From contig JALCRK010000007.1 in the NCBI GenBank assembly GCA_022652485.1, positions 22,652-86,651 on the forward strand: a DNA stretch of 64,000 bases. Reading direction: 5' to 3'. The notes beneath the pieces are model-generated. The model did no database searches. It was not told the origin of the DNA and was given only the letters and a program-made list of their open reading frames with translations. Below are positions 52,970 to 62,202 of this stretch, in pieces; the first letter of the stretch is position 1; every line of letters starts with the position of its first letter. This DNA comes from Sphingobium sp. GTDB taxonomy: Bacteria; Pseudomonadota; Alphaproteobacteria; Sphingomonadales; Sphingomonadaceae. The translations under genes were made by a program, and so were the position numbers.

Positions 52970-53692
52970 ATGGCGAGAGTGGCGATCGTGACCGGCGGAA
53001 CCCGTGGCATCGGTGAGGCGATCAGCATCGCACTGCGCGATATGGGCATGAAGGTCGCTGCGAATTACGGGGGCAATGCGCAGAAGGCCAAGGAGTTCAC
53101 GGACCGCACCGGGATCGCCAGCTATCAGTGGGACGTGGGCGATCATCAGGCCTGCCTCGATGGCTGCGCGCAGGTCGCGGCGGATCTTGGTCCGGTCGAT
53201 GTCGTCGTCAACAATGCGGGCATCACGCGGGACGGCGTGCTCCAGAAGATGAGCTTCGACGACTGGAACGACGTGATGCGCATCAACCTCGGTGGCTGCT
53301 TCAACATGGCGAAGGCGACCTTCGGCAGTATGCGCGAGCGCGGCTGGGGGCGGATCGTCAATATCGGTTCGGTGAACGGGCAGGCCGGCCAATATGGCCA
53401 GGTGAACTATGCCGCCGCGAAATCCGGTATCCACGGCTTTACCAAGGCGTTGGCCCAGGAAGGCGCGAAATATGGCGTCACGGTGAACGCCATCGCGCCC
53501 GGCTATATCGATACGGACATGGTGGCGGCGGTCCCCGCGCCGGTGCTGGAGAAGATCGTCGCCAAGATTCCGGTCGGTCGCCTCGGTCACGCGGAAGAAA
53601 TCGCGCGCGGCGTCGCCTTCCTGTGCAGCGAGGATGCGGGCTTCGTCACCGGATCGACCATGTCGATCAACGGCGGCCAGCATATGTATTGA
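52970..53692 (+). CDS. phaB: acetoacetyl-CoA reductase (SDR)
   Basis: 240 residues: ARVAIVTGGTRGIGEAISIAL (NADPH loop), VVVNNAGITRDGVLQKMSFDDW (the NNAGITRD signature of PhaB), NIGSVNGQAGQYGQVNYAAAKSG (Ser, Tyr-x3-Lys) and GYIDTDMV. Supplies (R)-3-hydroxybutyryl-CoA for PHB synthesis. ATG 52970 follows GGAGGGAG. The gene is 19 bases after hemH. Confidence 0.92.
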   Translation: MARVAIVTGGTRGIGEAISIALRDMGMKVAANYGGNAQKAKEFTDRTGIASYQWDVGDHQACLDGCAQVAADLGPVDVVVNNAGITRDGVLQKMSFDDWNDVMRINLGGCFNMAKATFGSMRERGWGRIVNIGSVNGQAGQYGQVNYAAAKSGIHGFTKALAQEGAKYGVTVNAIAPGYIDTDMVAAVPAPVLEKIVAKIPVGRLGHAEEIARGVAFLCSEDAGFVTGSTMSINGGQHMY

Positions 53693-53769
53693 AGCATCGT
53701 GCGGAAAAGTGGGAACCGGTTTTCCGCAATAGCGATGCGACACCAAATAATTCGACGGGGCGGATTGCT

Positions 53770-54060
53770 ATGAACGAAAGCAGCGATCCGCCCCCATCTG
53801 CCTTCAACGGCCCCATCAAGCACAGCGTCACCATCGCGGGGCACCGCACCTCGATCAGCCTTGAGCCGGTCTTCTGGGCGGCGCTGCGTCGCGCGGCGGA
53901 GGAGGAAGGGGTGACGCTGCACGCCCTCGTCGCGCGGATAGACGAGGCGCGGATTGCCAGCCTTGCGTCTGCCGGACGAGGGCGCGACCCGCACAGCACG
54001 CATCCCGCCAACCTTGCCAGCGCGATCCGCATCTGGCTGTGGCAGAGGTATTGCAAATAG
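53770..54060 (+). CDS. ribbon-helix-helix domain protein
   Basis: 96 residues. IKHSVTIAGHRTSISLEPVFWAALRRAAEEEG then LHALVARIDEAR (given in parts) matches the RHH_4 type (PF13467-like) often annotated as aryl-sulfate sulfotransferase-like regulators. A ribbon strand HRTSISLEP and two helices are visible. Probably DNA-binding; target unknown. It lies upstream of, and separate from, the receptor at 54129. Confidence 0.78.
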   Translation: MNESSDPPPSAFNGPIKHSVTIAGHRTSISLEPVFWAALRRAAEEEGVTLHALVARIDEARIASLASAGRGRDPHSTHPANLASAIRIWLWQRYCK

Positions 54061-54070
54061 TTCGCAACAG

Positions 54071-54100
54071 CGATTGACTCTGCGAATGACTCTCAATAAC
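54071..54100 (+). promoter_or_regulatory. Fur box upstream of the siderophore receptor
   Basis: GCGATTGACTCTGCGAATGACTCTCAATAAC contains overlapping near-dyads of the Fur consensus (TGCGAATGACTCTCA resembles TGAGAATGATTCTCA). It lies 30-60 bases before the receptor start. Iron-dependent repression of receptor and piuC is expected. Confidence 0.75.
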
Positions 54101-54128
54101 AACAATTCTCATCAGGAGGTTGTTGTTG

Positions 54129-56456
54129 ATGTCTCGCATTCCCTATTGCCCCGTTGTTGCCGATACTCTGTCGCGCAGGCCGATGCTGGCCGCGCTGGCT
54201 ATCGCCGCCATGCCGTTTGCGTTTGCGCCTGCCGCCCACGCCGATGAGGCAGCCGATGCGGAAGGCCGCGACTCCATCGTCGTAACCGGCGTCCGCGCCG
54301 CTGACGCCAACCCCAACGCCAACCCGCAGGCGCCCTACAAGGTCGAGAAATCCGCCAACGGCAAGTTCACCGAACCGCTGCGGGATACACCCAAGACCAT
54401 CACCGCCATCCCGAAGGAAGTGATCGAGGACATGGGCGCGACCAGCTTCCGCGAGGTCGTGCGCTCCACCCCCGGCGTTACGCTCGGCACCGGCGAAGGC
54501 GGCAATGCCTTTGGCGACCGCATCTTCATCCGCGGCTTCGAGGCGCGCAACGATGTCTATATCGATGGCCTGCGCGATCCCGGCGTCACCAGCCGCGAGA
54601 TCTTTGGCGTCGAGCAGATCGAGATCGTGAAAGGCCCGTCAAGCAGCTATGGCGGGCGCGGCACCACCGGCGGCCTCGTCAGCCTGCAATCGAAGCGCCC
54701 CGGCTTCCTCGACGATTATCTCGTTGCGGAAGGCGGCGTCGGCACCGAGAACTACTGGCGCGGCACGATCGACGCCAACTATCGCTTGTCGGATAGCGTC
54801 GCCCTGCGAGTCAACGGCCTCTATCACAGCGCCGACACGCCGGGCCGCGATTATGTCGAGACGGAGCGTTACGGCGGCACCATCGCGCTCGCCGCGCACC
54901 TCACCGACACGCTCTCTCTCGGCGCGGATTATTATTACTATCGCATGGATGGCGTGCCCGATTTCGGCCACCCGTTCGATGTCACCACCAGCCGCCCCTA
55001 CAAGGTGAACCCGGACAATTTCTACGGCGTGATCGGGCGGGATTTCATCAGGAACGGCGCGGATGTCGCGACGCTCAGGATCGAGTTTGAGCCGATCGCG
55101 GAGCTGAGCTTCCGCTCCACCACCCGCTATGGGAAAACATATAACCGCTATCTCGTGGCGGCGCCGGGGGCGGTATGCCGCTTTGGGCGTGTGCTCACCA
55201 GCCCGTCCACCGGCTCCTGCGGCACTACCCCCGTCGCAGAGGATCAATACACCGTGTCGGTCGGTTCGCAGAATCGTTGGGCGGATAATGAATATTGGGC
55301 CAATATCACCGACGTGACGGCCGATTTCAGCACCGGCGGTATCGAGCACACGCTGGTGCTCGGCGGCGAGTTTGCGCGAGAGAAGGTGAACGCCTACACA
55401 CTCTCCATTGCGGCGAGCGCGGAAGACAGCTCCGGCAATCTCGTCTCGACCAGCGGCTTTTTCCGAAACCTGTTGAACCCCAATCCCGTGCTCGGCTTCA
55501 CGGTGCCTGTCAGCGTCAACAGCGCGATCCCGCCGCGCCGCACGCGCATCCAGTCGCTTTCGGCCTATGTGCTCGATACGATCAAGCTGACCCCGCAGCT
55601 GGTTGCCACGCTGGGCGCGCGCTATGACAGCTACGACCTCGCCTTCAGCAATCCGTCCGCTACCAACCCGGTGGACCGGAACCTCGCCAGCACCAGTGAT
55701 TTCATGAACTGGCAGGCCAGCCTGCTCTACAAGCCTGTGGAGCCGGTGAGCCTCTATGTTTCGTGGGCTACCTCGTCGAACCCATCGGGTGAGCAAGTCG
55801 ACGGAAACAGCGCGACCTATAATGGCATCGCCAGCTCGACCCAGAACCTCAAGCCCGAGCGCAACAAGAGCTGGGAAGCGGGTGCGAAAGTTGAGGCGTT
55901 CAACGGCGAGCTGCTGCTCACCGCCGCCGCGTTCCAGATCACCAAGGATAATGCGCGCGAGAATCTCGGCAACAATGTCTACAGCCTTGTCGGCCGCCTG
56001 CGCTCGCGCGGGATGGAGTTCGGCGCCAGCGGCAATATCGGCCCGCGCGTTCAGGTCTTCGCGGGCTATACCTATACCGACGCGAAAATCACCAAAACCA
56101 GCCCGGCAAACACGGCCAATCTCGGCCGCCGGTTCGCGAACATTCCGCAACACAGCGGCTCGGTGATGGCCAATTATGCGCTGACCGATCATCTCCAGAT
56201 CGGCGGGCAGGTCTATGCCCAGAGCAAGATCACCGGCGAGGGGACGACGAGTCTCGGCCATACGCCTTACATTCCCGGCTATGTCCGGCTGGATGCGACG
56301 GCGCGCTATGCGCCGACCGACCGGCTGGAATTCCGCCTCAATGTGCTGAACCTTACGGACAAGCGCTATTATGATGCCATTTACCGCTCCGGTTCACCCT
56401 TTTCCTATGTCGCGCCGGGTAGGTCCGCCACGTTGACGGCTTCCTATACGTTCTGA
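54129..56456 (+). CDS. catecholate siderophore TonB-dependent receptor (Fiu-like)
   Basis: 775 residues from ATG 54129 (GGAGG upstream). Signal peptide to about residue 38 (AHADEA), TonB box SIVVTGVRA, plug with LRDTPKTITAIPKEVIEDMG, VRSTPGVTLGTGEGGNAFGDR, IFIRGFEARNDVYIDGLRD and EQIEIVKGPSSSYGGRGTTGG. The 22-strand barrel ends with terminal Phe (SATLTASYTF). The plug is of the Fiu/CirA catecholate group. It is followed by piuC, the usual partner of such receptors. Fur box upstream. Confidence 0.9.
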   Translation: MSRIPYCPVVADTLSRRPMLAALAIAAMPFAFAPAAHADEAADAEGRDSIVVTGVRAADANPNANPQAPYKVEKSANGKFTEPLRDTPKTITAIPKEVIEDMGATSFREVVRSTPGVTLGTGEGGNAFGDRIFIRGFEARNDVYIDGLRDPGVTSREIFGVEQIEIVKGPSSSYGGRGTTGGLVSLQSKRPGFLDDYLVAEGGVGTENYWRGTIDANYRLSDSVALRVNGLYHSADTPGRDYVETERYGGTIALAAHLTDTLSLGADYYYYRMDGVPDFGHPFDVTTSRPYKVNPDNFYGVIGRDFIRNGADVATLRIEFEPIAELSFRSTTRYGKTYNRYLVAAPGAVCRFGRVLTSPSTGSCGTTPVAEDQYTVSVGSQNRWADNEYWANITDVTADFSTGGIEHTLVLGGEFAREKVNAYTLSIAASAEDSSGNLVSTSGFFRNLLNPNPVLGFTVPVSVNSAIPPRRTRIQSLSAYVLDTIKLTPQLVATLGARYDSYDLAFSNPSATNPVDRNLASTSDFMNWQASLLYKPVEPVSLYVSWATSSNPSGEQVDGNSATYNGIASSTQNLKPERNKSWEAGAKVEAFNGELLLTAAAFQITKDNARENLGNNVYSLVGRLRSRGMEFGASGNIGPRVQVFAGYTYTDAKITKTSPANTANLGRRFANIPQHSGSVMANYALTDHLQIGGQVYAQSKITGEGTTSLGHTPYIPGYVRLDATARYAPTDRLEFRLNVLNLTDKRYYDAIYRSGSPFSYVAPGRSATLTASYTF

Positions 56457-56713
56457 TCGTTTCGCCAGATGCGGCGTCGCCGACCTTAGGCGCCGCTCCC
56501 GGCCCGCTTGCCGCTCCTGTCCTCGCCCCACCTTGAGCGCTGGAGTTGGCACGCGGGCCGGGTTATCAGGATTGAACTCATATGGGCCTGCAAAGCTCGC
56601 TTTCCTGCGCTTCGGTGCTCACGTACCTTGAGTACGCTGCGCTCCGATGCTCGAAAATCACCCTTTTCGGCTCCATCTGACCTCAATCCTCTTAGCTTCT
56701 GGAGAGAATCCAC
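56457..56713. repeat. intergenic region with REP-like palindrome
   Basis: Between the receptor and piuC. It holds GCGCTTCGGTGCTCACGTAC / GTACGCTGCGCTCCG (about 56606-56654), an imperfect inverted repeat of the kind dispersed in proteobacterial genomes. The last 12 bases before piuC contain its GGAGAG ribosome binding site. Confidence 0.55.
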
Positions 56714-57397
56714 ATGCTTATCCAGATACCCGATATGCTGAGCCGCGAGACGGCGCTGGCGCTCCGCGCGCGGATCATCGATGCCGAATGGGTCGACGGC
56801 AACGCCACCAGCGGCCCCGGCTCAGCGATGAAAAAGTTCAACCGCCAGCTGCCGGAGGAAAGCCCCGCGGCGCAGGCGGCGCAGCAGGTCGTGGCGCAGG
56901 CGCTGGGCGGCAACGCGCTGTTCCTCTCCGCCGCGCTGCCGCACACCATCTTCCCGCCGCTGTTCAACCGCTATGGGGAAGGTGAGACGTTCGGCACCCA
57001 TGTCGACAACGCGGTGCGTATTCACGGGGGCAGCGGCACTCGCATCCGCACCGATCTTTCCGCCACCCTCTTCCTCACCGACCCGGAGGACTATGACGGC
57101 GGCGAGCTGACGATCGAGGGGCCGTTCGGGCAGGTGTCCTACAAGCTGCCAGCTGGGCATATGGTGCTTTATCCCAGCTCCAGCCTGCACCGGGTGACGC
57201 CGGTGACGCGCGGCGAGCGGATCAGCTGCTTCTTCTGGATGCAGTCGCTGGTGGCAAGCGCCGAGGCGCGCGGCATGTTGTTCGAGCTGGATCAGTCGAT
57301 CCAGGCGCTCACCGTGCGCCACGGCAGCACGGATGCCGAGGTGCTGCGCCTCACCAACGTCTATCACAACCTGATGCGGCGCTGGACGCAGGCTTAG
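56714..57397 (+). CDS. piuC: PiuC-type Fe(II)/2-oxoglutarate dioxygenase
   Basis: 227 residues. Prolyl-4-hydroxylase-like fold with iron ligands in GTHVDNAVR (His, Asp) and SSSLHRVTPV (distal His), and a 2-oxoglutarate Arg in RGERISCFFW. PKHD-type hydroxylases of this family are encoded next to TonB siderophore receptors and are iron-regulated. The exact substrate is unsettled. Intact. Confidence 0.92.
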   Translation: MLIQIPDMLSRETALALRARIIDAEWVDGNATSGPGSAMKKFNRQLPEESPAAQAAQQVVAQALGGNALFLSAALPHTIFPPLFNRYGEGETFGTHVDNAVRIHGGSGTRIRTDLSATLFLTDPEDYDGGELTIEGPFGQVSYKLPAGHMVLYPSSSLHRVTPVTRGERISCFFWMQSLVASAEARGMLFELDQSIQALTVRHGSTDAEVLRLTNVYHNLMRRWTQA

Positions 57398-57414
57398 GCG
57401 GCTTCGCCACCTCC

Positions 57415-57480
57415 GTCATGCCAGCGAGGGCTGGCATCTCACGCGGTCATCGGAAGCCCCAGCCTTCGCGGGGGTGACGG
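57415..57480. repeat. dispersed palindromic repeat
   Basis: ATGCCAGCGAGGGCTGGCAT (57418-57437) followed by a second short dyad CCCCAGCCTTCGCGGGGGTGACGG. The first unit recurs at 60532-60551 with an inverted loop. It is a REP-type chromosomal repeat between convergent genes. Confidence 0.65.
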
Positions 57481-58002
57481 CTAAGGGGTTTGGGAGGTGG
57501 ATAGAGAAATACCCTCATCCGGCGCACTTGTAGCAGCGACAGGTGTGCCCCCCGAAAGCATCTCCGCCGCGCGGCGGATCGCGCCCCTGATTCGCGGATA
57601 GGTGCCGCAGCGGCAGATATTGGTGATCGCGGCGTCGATGTCCGCGTCGGTCGGCGCGCGGTTCTTCTTGAGGAGCACGGCGGCGGCCATGATCATCCCC
57701 GGCTGGCAATAGCCGCACTGCGGCAGGTTCGCCTGGATCCACGCCTGCTGCACGGGGTGGCTGCGGTCGGTCGACAGTGCCTCGATCGTGGTGACAAAGC
57801 GGCCTTCGCACTCCGCGATGCTGATGCGGCAGGAGCGCACAGCCTCGCCGTCGATATCCACGGTGCACGCGCCGCAGTCCCCGGTGCCGCAGCCATATTT
57901 GGTGCCGGTGAGGTTGGAGGCGTCGCGCAGCGCCCAGAGCAAAGGTGTCTCCGGGTCCATCCTGTAGCGCACGGGGCGGTCGTTCACCGTGAAGCTGGTC
58001 AT
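57481..58002 (-). CDS. [2Fe-2S] subunit of a xanthine-dehydrogenase-family oxidoreductase
   Basis: 173 residues. N-terminal plant-type ferredoxin site YGCGTGDCGACTV with a fourth Cys in VRSCRIS; C-terminal helical [2Fe-2S] domain LPQCGYCQPGMIMAAAVLL and ICRCGTYPRIRGAI. It resembles IorA of isoquinoline/aldehyde oxidoreductases. The large molybdopterin subunit normally encoded next to it is absent on both sides (piuC and rpsU). It may work with a distant partner. ATG 58002. Confidence 0.88.
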   Translation of the reverse strand: MTSFTVNDRPVRYRMDPETPLLWALRDASNLTGTKYGCGTGDCGACTVDIDGEAVRSCRISIAECEGRFVTTIEALSTDRSHPVQQAWIQANLPQCGYCQPGMIMAAAVLLKKNRAPTDADIDAAITNICRCGTYPRIRGAIRRAAEMLSGGTPVAATSAPDEGISLSTSQTP

Positions 58003-58213
58003 GAAGGGCTTATGCAGGGGATAGTGGCGAGCCCGCAACATCTAATCCAAAATCTCAGGAATCACCTTGATGTTTCGCCGCTTCGCTGGTAGGGCGCGCC
58101 GATCCCGACGCAGGCTCTTGTCTGCGGCGAATATGTTTTTGTTGTTTTTAACGGCTGTGCGCCGGGTAGAATCGCCGCCCCGCAGCCTCGCTAGATTGGA
58201 GCAAGACGGCCTT

Positions 58214-58420
58214 ATGCAAATCATCGTCCGCGACAATAATGTCGATCAGGCACTGCGCGCGCTCAAGAAGAAGCTGCAGCGTGAAGGCGTGTATCGGGAG
58301 ATGAAGCTGCGCCGTCATTACGAAAAGCCCTCGGAAAAGCGCGCCCGCGAAAAGGCGGCTGCCGTGCGCCGCGCGCGCAAGCTGGAGCGCAAGCGCGCGG
58401 AGCGTGACGGCGTTCGGTAA
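58214..58420 (+). CDS. rpsU: 30S ribosomal protein S21
   Basis: 68 residues: [40 protein letters not shown] and a basic tail. Normal length for alphaproteobacterial bS21. A clear terminator hairpin follows at 58428. Confidence 0.96.
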   Translation: MQIIVRDNNVDQALRALKKKLQREGVYREMKLRRHYEKPSEKRAREKAAAVRRARKLERKRAERDGVR

Positions 58421-58427
58421 GTTCCTG

Positions 58428-58455
58428 GAATGCGGGCGGATATAGCCCGCATTTT
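58428..58455 (+). terminator. rho-independent terminator after rpsU
   Basis: AATGCGGGC (58428-58436), loop GGATATA, GCCCGCATT (58444-58452), then TTCGTATT. Nine-bp stem and T-rich tail directly after the rpsU stop. Confidence 0.85.
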
Positions 58456-58487
58456 CGTATTGAGTCTATTCGATCAGAGGCTGAGTC

Positions 58488-59048
58488 ATGTCTGTCACCG
58501 CCGTTCCGCTTCGTCCCATCGCCAAGGGCTCGCTTGGCCGCCTGTGGATCGGCGTGGCCGCGGTGGCGCTGGCGGCGGCCGGCCTCGCTTATGCCGGGCA
58601 GAGCAACCTCGTCGCATCGCCTGCGGCCTTCCTCGCGAAGAATGGCAAGGAAGCCGGGGTCGTCACCACGGATAGCGGCCTGCAATACAAGGTCATTCGT
58701 CAGGGCGAGGGGCCGAGCCCCACGAAGGGCGACATCACGCTGGTGGGCTACACCGGCACGCTGCTCGACGGCAAGGTGTTCGATCAGAGCGAGCAGACCG
58801 CGATGCCGGTCGATGGCGTCGTTCCCGGCTTCTCCGAAGCGCTGCAGCTGATGAAGCGCGGCGGCGAGTATCAGCTCTTCATCCCGCCCGCCCTGGGCTA
58901 TGGCGACAAGGTGCCCGAAGGCGGCCCGATCCCGCCCAACTCGGTGCTGATCTTCAACGTGAAGCTGATCGACTTCAAGTCCCGCGCCGAAATCATGGCG
59001 ATGCAGCAGCAGATGCACCAGATGCAGGGCGAGGGAATGCATCCCTGA
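58488..59048 (+). CDS. FKBP-type peptidyl-prolyl isomerase, membrane-anchored or secreted
   Basis: 186 residues. N-terminal hydrophobic segment (LWIGVAAVALAAAGLAYAG, residues 19-37) as signal or anchor. FKBP core: DSGLQYKVIRQGEG, ITLVGYTGTLLDGKVFDQS, VDGVVPGFSEALQLMKRGG, FIPPALGYGD and NSVLIFNVKLIDF. Periplasmic folding helper. The C-terminus is Met/Gln-rich (MAMQQQMHQMQGEGMHP). Convergent with lepB. Confidence 0.92.
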   Translation: MSVTAVPLRPIAKGSLGRLWIGVAAVALAAAGLAYAGQSNLVASPAAFLAKNGKEAGVVTTDSGLQYKVIRQGEGPSPTKGDITLVGYTGTLLDGKVFDQSEQTAMPVDGVVPGFSEALQLMKRGGEYQLFIPPALGYGDKVPEGGPIPPNSVLIFNVKLIDFKSRAEIMAMQQQMHQMQGEGMHP

Positions 59049-59058
59049 TTTTCGTTTC

Positions 59059-59159
59059 GTCACCCCGGACTTGATCCGGGGGCCCGCTTTCTGAAATCAG
59101 GCGGGTTCTCAATTATAGTGCAAAGAGCAGCGGGACCCCGGGTCACGCCCGGGGTGACG
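59059..59159. repeat. long-armed inverted repeat between convergent genes
   Basis: CGTCACCCCGG (59059-59069) and its complement CCGGGGTGACG (59149-59159) bracket about 80 bases that include smaller dyads (GACTTGATCCGGGGGCCC). A common sphingomonad intergenic repeat. It may also terminate transcription from both sides. Confidence 0.6.
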
Positions 59160-59165
59160 CAGAAT

Positions 59166-60053
59166 TCACTCCCTCTCCGCGTGCAGGCTGCTCCCCGCCC
59201 TCCCGCCGCGCAGCGAACTCCACCAGCTTAGCGGATTGAGGCTCGTCGTGCCGTCGACCGAGAAGGTGATGAACTCCGCCCGCCCGCCGATCGTCTCGAA
59301 CGGCACCGGCCCGCCCAGCCCCCGCTCGGCCAAAGTGGCGCGGCTGTCGGCGCTGTTGTCGCGGTTGTCGCCCATCAGGAACAGATGGTTCGCCGGGATC
59401 TTTACCGGCCCATACCAGTCGAGCGAACTCGGCCCCACATCTATGGTCTGATAGCGGCGTCCATTGGGCAAAGTCTCCTCGCGCACCGGCAGGCGGCAAT
59501 AGCGCTTGCCGTCATCGCCGACCGCGAGAGCGCCGGGGAACTGATCGGGCGGGCAGGGGGCGTTGGCGTCGACGGGCAGCATCAGTGGCGGCAATGTCTT
59601 CTGCGGCACCGGCACGCCGTTCAGGATCAGCTCGCCGCCGCGCACCTCGATGGTATCGCCCGGCAGGCCGATCACGCGCTTGATATAATCCTCGCGGCTG
59701 TTCTGCGGCGTGACGATCACGATGTCGCCGCGCTCCGGCAGCCGCCCCAGCACCCGGCCCTGCATGAACGGCAGCGGGTGGAAGCTTAAGGAAACGAACG
59801 ACCAGCCATAGGGATATTTGCTGACCACCAGCCGGTCGCCTTTCAGCAGCACCGGCATCATCGATTCGCTCGGGATATAGAAAGGCTTGGCGATGAAGCT
59901 GTGGAAACCGAGCACCGCGAGCAGGAGGAGCGTCAGGCTTTTCACCTCGCCCCACCAGTCGACGCCGGGCTTGGCGGCAGCCGGGGTGGCCGGGGCGGCG
60001 GGGGTTTCGGCGCCTTCGGCTGCGCTGTTCATCGGTCTGTCATCCCCACTCAT
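59166..60053 (-). CDS. lepB: signal peptidase I
   Basis: 295 residues from ATG 60053, overlapping acpS by four bases (ATGA). Membrane segment [20 protein letters not shown], catalytic Ser64 in [12 protein letters not shown], Lys in [16 protein letters not shown], and boxes [11 protein letters not shown] and [14 protein letters not shown]. Cleaves signal peptides at the inner membrane. The N-terminal 30 residues are Ala/Pro-rich. Confidence 0.95.
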   Translation of the reverse strand: MSGDDRPMNSAAEGAETPAAPATPAAAKPGVDWWGEVKSLTLLLLAVLGFHSFIAKPFYIPSESMMPVLLKGDRLVVSKYPYGWSFVSLSFHPLPFMQGRVLGRLPERGDIVIVTPQNSREDYIKRVIGLPGDTIEVRGGELILNGVPVPQKTLPPLMLPVDANAPCPPDQFPGALAVGDDGKRYCRLPVREETLPNGRRYQTIDVGPSSLDWYGPVKIPANHLFLMGDNRDNSADSRATLAERGLGGPVPFETIGGRAEFITFSVDGTTSLNPLSWWSSLRGGRAGSSLHAERE

Positions 60054-60460
60054 GCCGCCGCGTCCGGCACGGCCTCCAATATCACGAACGCCTGTGCCCA
60101 TGGATGATCGTCCGTGAGCGTGAGATGAACGCGCATACTGTGCCCCGCCGGGGTCATCTCCGCGAGCCGCGCCGCCGCCCCGCCGGTGAGGGCGAGGGTA
60201 GGCGCGCCGGAGGGAGCGTTGACGACGCCGATGTCCTTCATGAACACCCCGCGCGAAAAGCCGGTGCCGATGGCCTTGGAGAAGGCTTCCTTGGCGGCGA
60301 AGCGTTTGGCGAGCGTGCCTGCCTTGGTATAGGGCCGCCGCGCCGCCTTGGCGCGCTCGGTTTCGGTAAAGCAGCGTTGCTCGAACCGCTCGCCATGCCG
60401 CTCCAGCACCTTGGCGAGGCGCTCGATGTTGCAGAGGTCCGAGCCGAGGCCGATGATCAT
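60050..60460 (-). CDS. acpS: holo-[acyl-carrier-protein] synthase
   Basis: 136 residues: [19 protein letters not shown] (metal Asp), [27 protein letters not shown] (Glu/Lys motif), [18 protein letters not shown]. Transfers 4'-phosphopantetheine to ACP. Part of the pyrE-pdxJ-acpS-lepB run. The 109-base gap from pdxJ is filled by palindromic repeats. Confidence 0.95.
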   Translation of the reverse strand: MIIGLGSDLCNIERLAKVLERHGERFEQRCFTETERAKAARRPYTKAGTLAKRFAAKEAFSKAIGTGFSRGVFMKDIGVVNAPSGAPTLALTGGAAARLAEMTPAGHSMRVHLTLTDDHPWAQAFVILEAVPDAAA

Positions 60461-60569
60461 GGCAGCCCCAACAGGCCGTCACCCCAGCGCTGGCTGGGGT
60501 CTTGGGCATTGTCACCGGCTCCGCCCAAGAGATGCCAGCCTTCGCTGGCATGACGAGGAGAGGATATTC
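60461..60569. repeat. pair of palindromic repeats between pdxJ and acpS
   Basis: CCCCAGCGCTGGCTGGGG (60482-60499) and ATGCCAGCCTTCGCTGGCAT (60532-60551). The second matches the repeat near 57418 in its arms. REP-like; no gene. Confidence 0.65.
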
Positions 60570-61310
60570 TCACCGCGCTGCATCCATATGCGCGCGCATA
60601 GTCTGGATCGCGTCGGCGAGGCCAGTGAAGATCGCCTCGCCTACCAGAAAATGCCCGATGTTCAGCTCGCGGATCTGGGGGATCGCGGCGACCGGACCGA
60701 CATTATCGAATGTCAGCCCGTGGCCCGCATGTGGCTCGATCCCGTTGCGCGCGGCGAGGGCGGCGGCGTCGGAGATGCGGCGCAGCTCGTCCGCGCGCGC
60801 CTGCCCGGCAAGATGCGCGTAGCTGCCGGTGTGAAACTCCACCACCGGCGCGCCCAAACGAATTGCGGCGTCGATCTGCGCCACATCCGGCTCGATGAAC
60901 AACGAGACGCGCACCCCCGCATCGCCCAGCGCCTTGACCATCGGCGCCAGAACATCGAACGCGCGCGCCGCGTCCAGCCCGCCCTCTGTGGTGCGCTCCT
61001 CGCGCTTTTCCGGTACGATGCAGGCGGCGTGCGGCTTGTGGCGCAGCGCTATCTCCAGCATCTCGCTTGTCGCCGCCATTTCGAGGTTGAGCGGTACGGT
61101 GAGCGCCGCCATCAGGCTGGCGATATCCTCGTCGCGGATATGGCGCCGGTCCTCGCGCAGATGGGCGGTGATGCCATCCGCGCCCGCCTCTACCGCGAGC
61201 AGCGCGGCCTTCACCGGATCGGGATGATCTCCGCCGCGCGCGTTGCGGATCGTCGCCACATGGTCGATGTTGACGCCGAGCCTCAAGCGCGCGGGGGAAT
61301 AGTCTGTCAC
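60570..61310 (-). CDS. pdxJ: pyridoxine 5'-phosphate synthase
   Basis: 246 residues: [83 protein letters not shown] and [17 protein letters not shown] barrel that closes the pyridoxine ring from 1-deoxyxylulose 5-phosphate and aminoacetone phosphate. Overlaps the pyrE stop by four bases. Confidence 0.96.
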   Translation of the reverse strand: MTDYSPARLRLGVNIDHVATIRNARGGDHPDPVKAALLAVEAGADGITAHLREDRRHIRDEDIASLMAALTVPLNLEMAATSEMLEIALRHKPHAACIVPEKREERTTEGGLDAARAFDVLAPMVKALGDAGVRVSLFIEPDVAQIDAAIRLGAPVVEFHTGSYAHLAGQARADELRRISDAAALAARNGIEPHAGHGLTFDNVGPVAAIPQIRELNIGHFLVGEAIFTGLADAIQTMRAHMDAAR

Positions 61311-61897
61311 TCGCCGGGCTTCTTCCGGCTGCCGGGCTTCATCGCGGGCGTGCTCGCCAGCTCGGGCGGCAATGCATCCGCATCATAGACCGGGAAATTC
61401 AGCGACACGAGCGGATAGAAGGGGACGCCCAAATCCGCGCCGCCTGCCGAGCGATCGACCAGCGCGGCCTCCGCCAGCACGATGCCGCCTTCGGCGCGCA
61501 CCGCATCCATCGCCTCGCGCGAGGAGAGGCCGGTCGTCACCACATCCTCCACCAGCAGCACCTTCTGCCCCGGCTCGATCGCGAAGCCGCGCCGCAGCGT
61601 GAACGTGCCTTCGGGCCGTTCGAGGAAGATCGCGTCGACGCCCAGCGCGCGGCCCATCTCGTGGCCGATGATCAGGCCGCCCATCGCGGGCGAGACGACG
61701 AGGTCGATCTCCGATTTCAGGTCGCGCGGCAGCTTCTGCACCAGCGCGAGCGCAAGCCTTCCGGCGCGCTCGGCATTCATCAGCACGCGCGCGCATTGCA
61801 GATAATAAGCGCTATGCTTGCCGGACGAGAGAATGAAATGCCCTTCGAGCAGCGCATCCGCCGCGCGAAATTCCGCCAGTATCGCGTCTTCGTTCAT
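61307..61897 (-). CDS. pyrE: orotate phosphoribosyltransferase
   Basis: 196 residues from ATG 61897: [55 protein letters not shown] and the PRPP loop [18 protein letters not shown]. Pyrimidine synthesis. A longer open frame upstream lacks family sequence, so the internal ATG is used. First gene of the minus-strand run. Confidence 0.94.
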   Translation of the reverse strand: MNEDAILAEFRAADALLEGHFILSSGKHSAYYLQCARVLMNAERAGRLALALVQKLPRDLKSEIDLVVSPAMGGLIIGHEMGRALGVDAIFLERPEGTFTLRRGFAIEPGQKVLLVEDVVTTGLSSREAMDAVRAEGGIVLAEAALVDRSAGGADLGVPFYPLVSLNFPVYDADALPPELASTPAMKPGSRKKPGE

Positions 61898-62202
61898 GTA
61901 ATGTGAATCCAGTCCCTGTTCCGCGGTGCAGATAGGGGCGATGGACGGCGGTTGCAACCATGAGAGTGTGTTTGATGGCATCCGCCCCCGCCTGGCCCGC
62001 CTCCCTGCGTCCTTGAGAATGCCTTGCGGAAAGGCGGGTGAGGGCGGCGCGGCGGAACCGCATAATCCCCCAATGAAAAAAGGCCGTTTTGCGGCTTGAG
62101 CCTCGTGCGAACCATGCCTATAAGCCCGCCAGTTATGTCCCCGCGCCGCGTGCGTCGCGCCATTGGGGGCAGTGCCTAAGGGGAACGGGGTAATATACGC
62201 CT
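61898..62202. other. divergent promoter region of pyrE and coxB
   Basis: About 305 bases without a supported gene. GC-rich, with no clear hairpin or operator. It must contain the start signals of both the pyrE run and the cox operon. A GGGGAACGGGGT stretch lies 10-25 bases before coxB. Confidence 0.5.

Noticed and set aside
54639..56261. 540-codon open frame antisense to the Fiu-like receptor
   Set aside because: Low-complexity Arg/Ala/Gly composition with no motifs, fully opposite a clear receptor gene; a GC-rich shadow.
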